From Paulownia fortunei (taxonomy: Eukaryota; Streptophyta; Magnoliopsida; Lamiales; Paulowniaceae): a stretch of 64,000 nucleotides of DNA. The notes below the pieces were generated by a model. It searched no databases. It had not been told where the DNA came from and was given only the letters and a program-made list of their open reading frames with translations. The stretch is taken from assembly GCA_019321725.1 (NCBI GenBank), contig CM033107.1:19955445-20019444 (forward strand), written 5' to 3'. Position numbers and translations under genes: made by a program. Shown in pieces: positions 34,881 to 45,202 of this stretch. Numbering within the stretch: the stretch's first letter is position 1; each line of letters opens with the position of its first letter.

Positions 34881-35712
34881 TTAACAATGTCGTCTTTCCA
34901 GCTCAGCTCCTCGGTGTCTACACATAGGATTCACACCCCTGCTCCTTCTATCTCAGGCTGGCTAGAAGTAAGAAAGATGATCTTCCGGCTATTGATACTG
35001 GCCATAGAGCTTGCAAGCTTAGCAAGTTGATCAACTGCTGAGTTAGCGGCTCGCGACATTTTCTTTACCTCACATCTCTCAAACTTTGACAATAAATATT
35101 GTGTCAATTCCAAATACTTAGCGATTTTCTCATTTTTGGCCTTGTACATAACCCCCCACCTGGTTGACCACTAGCTGGGAGTCACTGTAGATTACCAACT
35201 TCTTTACTCCTACTGTAAAGGCCAACTTGCCACCTACCAAGAATGCTTCATACTCTACCTCATTATTAGATGCGGGGAATCGAAACATCATAGCGTACTC
35301 GAAGTTGTCGCCCTACAGACTTTCGAGCACTATCTCAGCTCCACTTTTGGTTGCTATAGATAATATATCCATGTATAGAGTCTAGGTGGGGAGTAAGCTG
35401 TCTACTCCATCTGAGACCATCTCGATGAGGAAGTTAACTAAGATTTGCACTTTTATGGCGGGTCGAGGGTGGAACTTGATGCCATGTTGACTAAGCTCCA
35501 CTGCCCACTTCACCATCCTACCTAAAGTTTTTAGAGCTCATGAACACCTGCTTAATGGGGTGTTTGGTCAAGACTACCACCGGATGAGACTGAAAGTACG
35601 GTATGGATGAAGTTTTCTTATTGCCATGACTAAGGTGAGGGTGGACTTCTCTATGCTCGGGTATCGCTACTCTACCTCTTGCAGAATATGACTAATGTAG
35701 TAGATCGGGCGG
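34881..35712 (-). pseudogene. Tat RNase H regions
   Basis: Downstream of the 2-kb insert the - strand encodes PIYYISH..LQ, the end of the RT-linked RNase H (about 35640-35710). A second archaeal-type RNase H follows, with the Asn-Asn-Glu-Val-Glu-Tyr-Glu-type block near 35245-35275 and a C-terminal helix at 34931-35149 with NSAVDQLAKLAS. A second RNase H copy is typical of Tat elements. Stops break the frame. Confidence 0.75.
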
Positions 35713-37742
35713 TGTTGTTATTTGTGCAATTATGTAAACCGCAAGTGTACGATGTCAAGTTTTAATACAACGGTGAATTGAGTATAGTATCCACATGGAT
35801 TGTAATAAAAAATTGCATTAAGTATCTTAGTTCAAATAGTCCTAATTTTATCTAAAAAAATTGAGTGATGATTAGTAAACAAAGTAAAGTAAGATAAAAA
35901 ATGCAAAGACAATAGTGAAGTTCTTAGAAGCAATATAATAAACACCTTATGAGCAAGATCTTCTAGAGGAATGACTCGCCTAATAGGGAGCAGTAAGCGA
36001 GAAGAATTTTCTGTTATGGGGCGCATCGAAGGAGCGGAGAATGAATCACTCATGCTTTCTCTTCCCCGTCGCCCCTAAAGGCTCATTTTTCTTTCTGGCT
36101 ATCCCATATTCCATAACAGTGAGGGCTCGAGGTCTAGCCCCATTCATTCTCCTCACTCTAATAATAAGGTAAGGTCGAACTTTACTGATCACTCGATTGG
36201 GGAAAAAGATTGACTCAAGTAAACTACCAATGTCTTGAGCGGGATCGAGTTTCACCTATATTCTTCATTTCAAAACATGTCAATTCAAATCAACAACATA
36301 TGTAAGTTAAGAATTCATAAGCTCATCAATTCTCTCTCTCGAGTGCCGAATATACTATGAGTTCCAACATGAATTTTAATATCTCTATAAAATTCAAGAA
36401 TAAAACTCTACAAAAGTTTAATGAATTCTTTTTCAAAACTTTAAATGTTTCATAAGCTTCTCAAGTCTATAATTCCTTGATTGTATTATCCTTATGATCA
36501 TGTATAATCTTCCCTCTCTCGAGTGTCGAATCTCATACATCAAACAATTTCAATTAGTGGCCAAATAATTAAGATGCAATACTAAACAAGATAACATAAA
36601 CAAGATGAATAACTTGAACTAATATTGTTTGGAACTCAAAATATAGGATCAAATAAGGTTACATCATCCTCTAGAACGAAAAGTTCAATTTATCATGGAT
36701 GAATACAACTTTAAAAAATAAATAAGAAAGAACATGGAAATTGTTCACCAATTTGTGAAGCGGGAGGAATGGTTGAAGCTCTCTTTGTCTCCAAGAATGA
36801 TTGCCTTTGTTCCAGAAAATTGAATGGTCTTGATTCCAAGAACCACTTCCCCCCCTTTTGTTGATGTTAATCTTCCTTTTTAAACTTCTCAAAATGATTC
36901 TTTCCCCAAGAGTCTTCCAAAATAACCCTGAAATCATTCCACTTTTCTTGGCTTTTTTTCAAAAGAAACTTGAAATCCTTCCCTTTTTCTTATATTTTTC
37001 TCCATGTTTTTAGTCTAAAAGAAACCACTAATGTTGTCTTCTAAGTTTTCTTTTTGAAGTCCTCCAAAAAGAAGTCTTAAAAATGGATTTAAAAATTGAG
37101 TTTTAACTTTTCCAGAAACTGGGGCCTGAATTTAGGTGCCATGGCGCCAAACATTCTGTCATCTAGCGCCATGGCGCCAAACAGTCTGTCCTCTGGCGAC
37201 TCATGGTCTGATTATTTTTCTTAAAATCCATTTTTGAGCTCTTTCTACTTTGCATTCTCTTTTGGTATCTTATAATAAATTGTAGATATGTGTCTTATCT
37301 TTCCACATCCACTTGAATTAACTTAATATGACATCTTTGGAGAGAGTTATGCCTAAAATACCAAGATGTGTCATAACAGAAACTTTTAATCCGGTTCTAA
37401 CCATTGAACTCGATTTTTCTCATTGAAATAGAAAGAGCTAGATTTTGTGGTAAATATAAAAGTTGTAGATATATCTTTTAGATTTCCAATGGATCAATAA
37501 TCAAGTTAATATGATATTGAAAAAGAGAGTTATGATTAAAATACCTAAACTATCATCAGTAGCACCACAATTCGGATTCTTCAATATTTTAACCAAGTTT
37601 TTGGTGTATTTCCATTTTCTTCATTTTTTTCATTACCTACAAAATTTCAAACTAAAATATTAAAAAGCAATAAAAACACTTGAAAATAAATCAAATGTTA
37701 ATCAAAAGACATATGAATTATTGGTATAAAATTAACTTATCA
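35713..37742. mobile_element. 2.0-kb insert at the RT/RNase H boundary of the Tat element
   Basis: It interrupts the Tat pol between the block KKERIDK and PIYYISH. As read on the + strand it starts TGTTATTTGTGCAATTATG (35716) and ends TTAACTTATCA (37742), so it has TG...CA ends and could be a solo LTR of another family. No 5-bp target duplication was found. It contains an inward motif aaccgcaagtgtacgatg near its left end and two 30-bp tandem units rich in gccatggcgcc (37136-37195). Only short, featureless open frames occur within it. Confidence 0.6.
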
Positions 37743-38800
37743 ATTCTCTCTTTTTTCTGGTGAACTAGCATCGCACTGACTTCCTTATTCGTCAATGCCA
37801 AGTTAAGAAACAAAGTCTCTCCTACTTTAGGCCTCGTAAATAAAGGTAGAGAGGCTAAGTATCTCTTCAAGTTCTCGAAATGCCTATTGGCATACATTAC
37901 TCCACTCAAAACTCTTTTCTTGTTTGAGAACCTTGAAGAAGGAAAGCCCCTTGTGGAGCTTGATATGAAATGGCTCAAGGCCGCTAATCGTTCGATCAGC
38001 TGCCGAATGTGTTTAATAGAATAGAAAGGGGGCATGCTTATTATAACATCTATTTTCTCAGGGTTGGCTTTGATCCCCCTCTGTGAAATCATGTACCCTA
38101 AGAATTTTCCTCCGCGCACTCCAAATGTGCACTTTGCCAGGTTGAGCTTCATATGGTAGGCTCTCAACACGGTGAAACACTCCTCCAAATCATGCACATG
38201 GTCAAAAGCATGACCACCCTTGGCGAGCATGGCGTCGATGTACACCTCCATGTTGTGTCCTATCAAGCGCTCAAATATATGGTTAGCAAGTTGTTGGTCG
38301 GTCGTACCTGCATTCTTAAGCCCGAAGGGCATCACTTCATAATAAAAGATTCCTTGGTTGGTGACGAAGCTAGTCTTTTCTTGATCTTCAGGTACGAAAT
38401 GGATTTGATTATACCCTTGGTACGTGTCTAGGAAACTCAGTACTTCGCATCCCGAAGTATAATCTACCAGCAAGTCTATGCGCGGTAAAAAGAATGGATC
38501 TTTAGAGAAAGCCTTGTTGAGATCCATAAAATCGATGCATAAGTTTGACTTGCCCTTGGACTTAGGCACCAGCACCATATTAGCCAGCCATTTCGGATAA
38601 TACACTAGGCCGATATACTTTGCTGCGAGTAGCTTGTCAACTTCTTCTTTGATGTATTGTGACCTTTTAGGGCCAAATGTCCTTTTTTTTATTTCACTGG
38701 CCTAAATATCAGGTCAACATTGAGTCAGTGAATTGCCAACTCAGGAAGGATCCCACACAGGTCTTCCATCCCCCCTACAAAAACATCTACATTTTACCTG
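37743..38800 (-). pseudogene. Tat reverse transcriptase region
   Basis: A long frame on the - strand (ending 37718, start side about 38605) follows the Gypsy RT in order: WLANMVLVPKSKGKSNLCID, LNKAFSKDPFFLPRID, SFLDTYQGYNQI, VMPFGLKNAGTT and the catalytic box. The box reads YIDAM in place of YIDDM: the second Asp codon is GCC (Ala) at 38231-38233, so the polymerase is predicted to be dead. The block KFLGYMISQRGI and an SFVTNQG-type block are intact. The frame runs into the 2.0-kb insert at 37742. Sequence to about 38800 holds the RT N-terminal region with stops. Confidence 0.92.
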
Positions 38801-39480
38801 ATGAAAGCTATCAATCTTTTGTCGATAGCCGGTTCTAGGTCAGTCCTAATCCTCATCGTCTTGGATGGGTCTCCTGGGATTACTTCGACAATCTTAAGTT
38901 CTTCGACAGCCTCTAACCTAGCTTCATCCAGTTTTCTCTTTCTTAACTCGGGCTCCCTCTCCACCTTGAGCTCTTCTTCGACCGTGGCCACCAACTTTTG
39001 CTTTCCCTTGCTTAGGGCTACTCTGTTGCCTTCCTAGATTTTCAAGATGTTCTGAGTTCTATGCAAAGTATTTGTGTAGCATTCTCTCACCATTCTCTTG
39101 TCGCCAATGGCCTCTCCTACTCCTTCAAGGGTTGGAAACTTCAACGTCATGTGGTAAGTTGAAGCTACAGCTCGGAATAAATTCATACTTGGTCTTCCTG
39201 GGATCATATTGTAAGTGGAAAGGGATTTAACCACCAATAAATTCACCATTTTCATAGCTCTCTTTAGGTAGGAGCCCAAGGACATTGGCAAAGTGATTTC
39301 TCCTAGTACATCCGCTACTTCCCTACTGAACCCCATGAGCAGGGTGTTGTCTATGATGAGTTGTACGAATGCGACATGGAATATGATGTATGAGGAGCTT
39401 TAGCTATCCACCAAGATCTTGTTTACCTAAAAGTTCGACACTGTAGCCGAGATGATTAGGCCATCGTTGTGCACTTCCCT
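38790..39480 (-). pseudogene. Tat protease and linker region
   Basis: The - strand frame 39034-39336 contains LGEITLPMSLG, TYNMIPGRPSMN and TYHMTLKFPT, the C-terminal half of a Tat retropepsin with its downstream linker. The following frame 38794-38994 is Glu/Lys-rich and matches the linker before RT. The catalytic Asp loop should lie near 39400-39470, where stops make reading unsure. Confidence 0.8.
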
Positions 39481-41240
39481 CAGTTCGTCTAAATCTAGTT
39501 CACTGAAGGAGAGCTCTTCCCTCAGACTTTGTAGGTGGAATACTTGCTCTATAGGGTGACTAGAGGTGGAGTGCGTCCCGTTGGCAGCTCGTAGGAGCTC
39601 TCTTCTAGCGCTCTATGAATCTCCACTCGTAGACCTTCCTGAGATAACTCCTATGGTAGATAGGTTGTCATCGTCGTGTCTCTTTCTCTTACTTCTTCCC
39701 CCCTGCTCCTTTGTGGTGTCAAAATTCTTAGGGGGATCTTGCCGTTTCCATTCTTTGTGGTTGTCCTTAGGCTTGTGAACGTACTCGGCCAGGTGACCAT
39801 TGTGAATTAGCTTCTCAATTTATTTTTTCAAGTGATGACATTTCTCAATGAAGTGTCCTCTATCCGGTGATAGTGGCAATACTTGTCTAATTTTATTTGT
39901 TTGGGATTCTCACACATTTGCCTAGGAGGTTGAAGCAAACTCTGTTGCTCTGCTACCACCATTATCTCAGACAGTCTAGCTTTTAAGGGAGAAAAGTGGG
40001 CGAACCCGGATGGGGGTACATGTTTCCTCTCCTCTTTCTTTTTTTCCAGAGGGTATTTTTCCTTCCTCTGCTTTCTTTTGCCTGGGGCTCTAAGACCAGT
40101 TGTCTCTTTGATTCTTATGTATTTCTCGACCCGGCTAAAAATTCTTCTAGCCTGAGGGGAGGTTTGTCTGTAATAGATTCTTTGAACCTTCTATGACAAA
40201 AGTTTTGTTGCATAATGCTAACAAGTAGCTCGTGTTTACATGGGGGACTTCATGAACCGTTTCTATGAAATGCTTAACGTACTCCCGAAGTGGCTCACCC
40301 TCCTTCTACATGATGGAAAATAGATACGCAACCATCTTTGGATACTTGCGATTGATAGAGAACGGGTGCAAGAATCTCTAGGATAACTGCTCCAAATTGA
40401 TGATGCTCTCAGTGAATAACTAGTTGTACCACGTTAGTACCCGCTTAGACAAGGTGGTGCAGAATATTTTGTAATAGGTCGTATCGCTCAGATCGTACAA
40501 GTTCGCATTCACATAAAACTTGTCAAAGTGCTATTGTGGATCGCCAGTCCTATCAAATTCAGTCAAGTTAGCTATCTTGACTCTAGTTAGTAGGGACTCG
40601 GCCAAGATAGCAGTACAAAAAGAGCTATGTTGTGGGGGAGCGACTACCAGTGGAAGGCAATCCTCCACTTAGGTATGAAGAGTAGATGGAATCTTGGCAC
40701 TCCAGAGTGAGTTCCCGCAGTTTCTCCTCAAGCTCTTGTGTGAGTTATGGGCTGTAATGCACGATTGCTCTCATTTTTGCGAGGTTGTGTAGCTCTTCAT
40801 CACGACGCTCTGCATCGCTGCTCTGTCCATTCAACTGCCGGCAATGAAGCTCGACTGCCATAAGGCGATAGGCATGATTCCTCCTCTTGTTGGTGAGATG
40901 CCCCCATATACCCACTAGGCTTCTCCTGATGTAAGTTGGCAGTGAACTGGGCGACCGCTTTGGCCATTGCACATGCCGAAGCATCCTCGATCAATCTCCT
41001 CAGCTCTTTTGGTGCCAGCTGCACCATCATTGGTTATGGGGGATCACTCGGATGAGGTGGAGACAGAGCTCACGGTGGTAGCGAGCCTGACTGTTGATTA
41101 GTCCTATTATTGCGAGCACCTCCAATAAAGAGGTCGCCTCCATTATCACAGACTCCCCATACTGGCATATTATCCTACATGTTGGCTTTTCATGTTGTTC
41201 TAGATCTGGCCAACATTCTCGAATGACAGTTGCAGGCAAT
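39480..41240 (-). pseudogene. Tat gag region
   Basis: Translation on the - strand shows a Retrotrans_gag-like region at about 40170-40580 (phrases such as DLSDTTYYKIFCTTL, LHPFSI, PLREYVKHF), interrupted by stops. A CCHC-like zinc knuckle is at about 39815-39880 (YCHYH, then a one-base shift, then GHFIEKCHHLK). An N-terminal part lies up to 41239. The whole is a decayed Gag polyprotein in the position expected between primer site and protease. Confidence 0.75.
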
Positions 41241-41242
41241 TA

Positions 41243-41262
41243 TCCACAGACGACGTCAAAAT
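41243..41262 (-). other. Primer binding site of the Tat element
   Basis: On the - strand the 5' LTR is followed by ttattttgacgtcgtctgtg, a mutated form of the tggcgccgtctgtggg-type primer site found in Tat and Athila elements. Confidence 0.75.
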
Positions 41263-41264
41263 AA

Positions 41265-41679
41265 TGGGGTATCACTCTGAGGGATTGCATTCCTAAATAA
41301 ATGAATTTCTACATAGGATGTTGCATGTGTCACAAACAAGCGTAAGAGATGTCGGGGGTTTGCCCGGTAAAGATCCTCTGATGCTCAAGTTAGATCTAGA
41401 GAGAAAATTTAGATAACTTGAGAGCAGATAAATGCTTAATTAATTTCGTACCTTTAATAATAAAGGCTGGAGGTATTTATAGTACTGATATCTAGGTTTT
41501 CGTGGGCTTGGGTCTGATAGCTCTATTAATCGTTGGTGGGCTTAATTTATATATTATAGCTATGGAATAATTTGTAGACTTCTTGAACTCGGCCTGTTGA
41601 GTATGCTCGGCCTTGGTCCACAACTCGGATAAGCCTTTTAAACTCAGTCTATTGGACCTAAACGGATTATAGCCCATCA
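41265..41679 (-). repeat. 5' LTR of the Tat-like element
   Basis: Matches 18666-19084 over its length. On the - strand it starts TGATGGGCTATAATCC and contains agtactataaatacc, a TATA box. The - strand end GATACCCCA abuts the primer site. Confidence 0.85.
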
Positions 41680-41948
41680 ATTTTGATAATCATTTCTATG
41701 AATTGATCATGTAGAGATAACGCTTTAAGTCATTTCTTACATTTTCATCTGTAGGTAGCAAATTAGGTATAAGTTTCCTAAAATTATCCTACACTACATA
41801 TTAGAAAATGCAGAATCGATCCAATCTTGCATTTCTAGGACACGATTTATTATCACATATGATATGCATGTTTCAATTACTTTGAAAATTTTTAAAATTC
41901 TGTTCCATGCCGTATCTTGGGATATTTGAACACAACATTGGTGCGATG
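41680..41948 (+). repeat. Right half of the old Copia-type LTR
   Basis: Continues the LTR interrupted at 18665. It ends ttgggatatttgaacacaaca, like the Copia LTR end (aagatcactcgaacccaaca), with a degraded primer-site-like sequence directly after it. Confidence 0.55.
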
Positions 41949-42405
41949 AACCATGATGCCTGCTGGAATTTCTATTTAACGGGATGGAGGTGAAGAGGAC
42001 AAGAACTAGAGGCCACATACCAGCCACTCTAGTTAGCATGGACAGCCTCAATGCTGACTTCCTTTCTTGAAAAAAATCAAACAAAAAGAATAATCCCACA
42101 AGTATAACAAAGGAAAGAGAAATCAAGCATATAATAGTAAAAATAAAGACATTATCATAAAATAAAACTTGAATGTCAAACAAGCTACTAAATAATCCGA
42201 CTCTCTTGAAAGACTCCTTGAGTTCACAGAAATGGCTCACATGAGGGAATTCGCTAGCAGAACTATCTCTTGGGGAAAAACCCCAACCATCGTCCCTCAC
42301 ATAGAAAATTTCTTCCTCCAAAGGCTTCGAGAAGAAACAAAACAATCCAAGAACTGCACCTACTATAAAGAAAGAAATGGAAATAAAAATCATTAGGGGG
42401 CGCAT
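41794..42405 (-). other. 203-codon open frame with membrane segments, not recognised
   Basis: The frame starts MRPLMIFISISFFIVG and has a hydrophobic segment at residues about 5-27, a second at about 85-110 and a weaker third near 130. The C-terminal 50 codons overlap the Copia LTR relic, so this is not an intact old gene; it may be a chance fusion of a gene or element fragment with LTR sequence. No family was recognised and there is no sign of splicing that would extend it. Whether it is expressed is unknown. Confidence 0.2.
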
Positions 42406-43325
42406 AGATGTGTAAAAGGGTTAAGAAACTATCTAAGGTGGTAGGGATATGTAATTCACTCAATCGATGGAGGAAGGCCATGAATAACCAAAAAGAATTC
42501 AGAGTAAATTGACTTACACTAGGGCCATACCTCCGTACAATCTAGCTAAGAATGGGGTAAGAAGGAATGAAAAAACCAAATGAGAAATAAGCAAGATATA
42601 CAGTAAAACATATAGGAGGAGGATCCATGACGTTGTAACCCTTGGCGGGAGAATGAATTAAATAATGAGATCTAACTCTTCATTAATGACATGCATGTAG
42701 CAACTCTCTGCATTCATTACCTGATAGCGAACACGACCAAGACACATGACGAAGGGCTAAAACACCTCACCTCTAACTCATTGAGGTCGACTTCTGTTCT
42801 CCCATCCGACTCAAAAAACTCCTAAAAATACTCATTTGAAAATTTTGTTGCCCTCTCAAGAAGCCTGCGAATAAGGTCAATCATCTGAAAATTAGACAAA
42901 TGGAAAAAAATCCAAAATGCCCTAAGGAGTAAGAGTAGGGCAAAAGCCCAAACCAAGGTCAGACAAGGCTGAGCCTCGACTCAAGTCAATTAAGGCCAGG
43001 TCTCGACCTAATGCAATTGAGGCTAGGCCCTAAGGCACCGCGTATCAGGGCCGACACCACCCTATCCCAAGTCTTACCCCACCCTTAACATCTATATCCC
43101 CCCATAACCCATTAGCCTTAGAAAAAAATAAAATTAAATTAAAAACTTTGAGGAAAGAGAAGAGAACAAGGATTTTCAACTTGGGGGAGGATGGGGAAAT
43201 TTTTTGGAGAGATTGTTTTTTTTTTCTTTGTTTAATCTTTAGATGAAATCTTTGAGTAGTTTTCACCTACAAATTACTTAGCACAATTTTACACCATGAT
43301 GATTTTTGGTTCGCGAAATAACACT
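42406..43325. other. No recognisable gene
   Basis: Mixed sequence with short open frames only. A run of ggctgagcctcgactc-like imperfect repeats occurs at 42965-43035. Nothing can be assigned. Confidence 0.4.
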
Positions 43326-43740
43326 TAGAAGTGGGCTATATATGGGCTTACCATAATATTAAGGACAAAGTTAACATTACACGTAAAATTAGGGCCAGCA
43401 GCTAAACCAATTTGATTTGGACCCTTAGGTCCAAACATCTTATTAGAGTTCTTACCCTTTAGATTCAACTATAAATACTCCAATTAGGTTTTATTTTAGG
43501 TAAGTTATTCTATTTTCTTCTCTATCACAAGAAGATTTCTTTTCTCTTTTATATTTTCTCTTAAGCTGTTGTTGTGTCTAGCTTGACCATCAAAGAGTTT
43601 TATTTGAGAAACCTCAAGGCTATCCTAATGTCTTTACTAATATCAGTAGCCACCTTATTAACCGGACACTGAGGAAGGAATTTACCTTCAACTCATTCAG
43701 ACTACATCATGATAGATGGCTACTGATAATGCCAAAGTAA
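43326..43740 (+). repeat. LTR-like relic, Tat type
   Basis: Parallels 8806-9240 and 48348-48661: aatattaaggac, agggcca..agctaaa, then a promoter-like tcaactataaatactcc at about 43468-43485 followed by a pyrimidine-rich leader. No partner LTR or primer site was found. Confidence 0.4.
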
Positions 43741-44800
43741 ATTCTTTAATTTGTTTGAATTGACATGATACCCTTTCTCACAAATCTATTGACCATCTCT
43801 TTCACACATTATTATCCTCATTTCTCTTCAAGCCAAACCAACACCGGCATCTCATCTTTCTAACTAAGCTCCACCAAGACAACATGAGTAAAAGACGGTT
43901 CGCAATTCTAGTGAGTCAGTTAGAGTTAAGTTCAATTTGACTTTGAGTACGAATTCAATTCACTAGCCAACTTTTATTTTTTCTATTATTTTTATATATA
44001 TTAACTTATAGTACAATTTAATAATAAAAGATAGTGATAATAAAAGTATTATTAATCTTTACAACAACAATAATAATGATAGTAATAATTTATATTATCG
44101 TAATAATTCCATATTGTAAAACATATTAAAAATTCTAAATTATAATTTAATTAATCAAATTCTTTTATTATAACATTATAATAAAAAAAACCACTATGGA
44201 TAACCAATAATACTTATTATTTTTACTTAAAATAGTTTATATAACATAATTAATCCACATTAAATCAATATCATAATTATCATTTTTTTAAGAATAGACG
44301 AGCTCAGGGCAAGCTCAAACTTGAGATAAGCTTGTAAATGAACAAAAACTCGAGTCAGCTCAACAAGCTCAAGTTCAGATTTTTTAAAATAAGCTTAAAC
44401 TTGAGCCTAAGTCGATTCAAGCTCAACTAAACCCAACCTCTTGAGTACATTACCCATGCTCTCAAGAGTAAATTCTATATAAAGATAGATGAAAAGAAGA
44501 CAATTTTCAATTCACCACAAGAAGAGAGCAGTCAATAAATATCCAATTAATGGTAAACTAAAATTCATAAGTTTGTACGTTGCTTATCATCAGTTGCTTT
44601 AAGTGCACCTATTGTTCCAGTTTGAGGAATCCGGGTGCCTTGTACTGTTTATGAAAGAGCATTAAAATATACCATTGGGTACACAATGGTGAGAGAGCAT
44701 AGATACAAGAGAGATGTTACTCGTCGTTGATCACTAAAGAGCCATAACCAAGACTTGGCAGCTGGTTATGCCTGCTATCAGTTATAGGTCATTTCATCGA
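43741..44800. other. A+T-rich DNA with a weak CAAGCTC-rich repeat
   Basis: Very A+T-rich. At 44285-44450 there is a cluster of aagctcaa/gagctcag words that recalls ends of plant hAT-type MITEs, but no paired terminal repeat or target duplication was seen. No gene. Confidence 0.3.
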
Positions 44801-45088
44801 ACCCATGTAGAAACTATAAAGTACAAGACAAGCAAAAAATAAGTATCAAGGCCAATTCTGTATTTGCAAAGATGTCTATAGAATTAGAACATCCATTGGA
44901 AGAACCACCCAAAAATACATAATTTACTCACATGGAATCATAACAACAGTTTTCATAACCAGAAAATTCAAAGACAAGCCCCTGTTTGAATTTAGGCAGA
45001 GAGACCATCTATCAATTCTGAAACACCAAACTCTTCTTGTCATAACCAAGAACCCACAACTTCAAATACCGTATAAAGGACGACATCT

Positions 45089-45195
45089 CTGCAAAACATT
45101 CCGAAAGCAGTCAACAAGTCCAAGGTTAATGGCCAAAGATCTTATTATGATTAATATTCAATATACTAAAGGAAATGTTGAAGGATAACACTTAC
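45089..45195 (-). other. Probable intron in the profilin 3' UTR
   Basis: On the - strand a strong donor (TTG|GTAAGTG) lies 7 nt after the stop codon and a strong acceptor (TTTTGCAG|AG) 107 nt further. Removing it would leave a typical 3' UTR. Being less than 50 nt after the stop, it would not be expected to trigger nonsense-mediated decay. Confidence 0.6.
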
Positions 45196-45202
45196 CAAAC
45201 GA

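Larger units (their letters stand above)
18666..41679 (-). mobile_element. Tat-like Ty3/Gypsy element with nested insertions
   Basis: The two ends are related LTRs of about 419 bp (18666-19084) and 415 bp (41265-41679). From right to left on the - strand come: LTR, primer site, gag, protease, reverse transcriptase, RNase H, integrase, an ORF on the opposite strand, LTR. This order and the antisense ORF are typical of the Tat lineage. The 23-kb span includes an 11.5-kb Copia element and a 2.0-kb insert, leaving about 9.5 kb of Tat sequence. All genes are broken by stops or shifts. The flanking target duplication is imperfect: tttga lies directly left, and the same five bases occur two bases beyond the right end. 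Confidence 0.85.

Noticed and set aside
18666..41679. A perfect 5-bp target duplication for the first Tat element
   Set aside because: tttga lies directly left of the element but is offset by two bases on the right, so the duplication is recorded only as imperfect.
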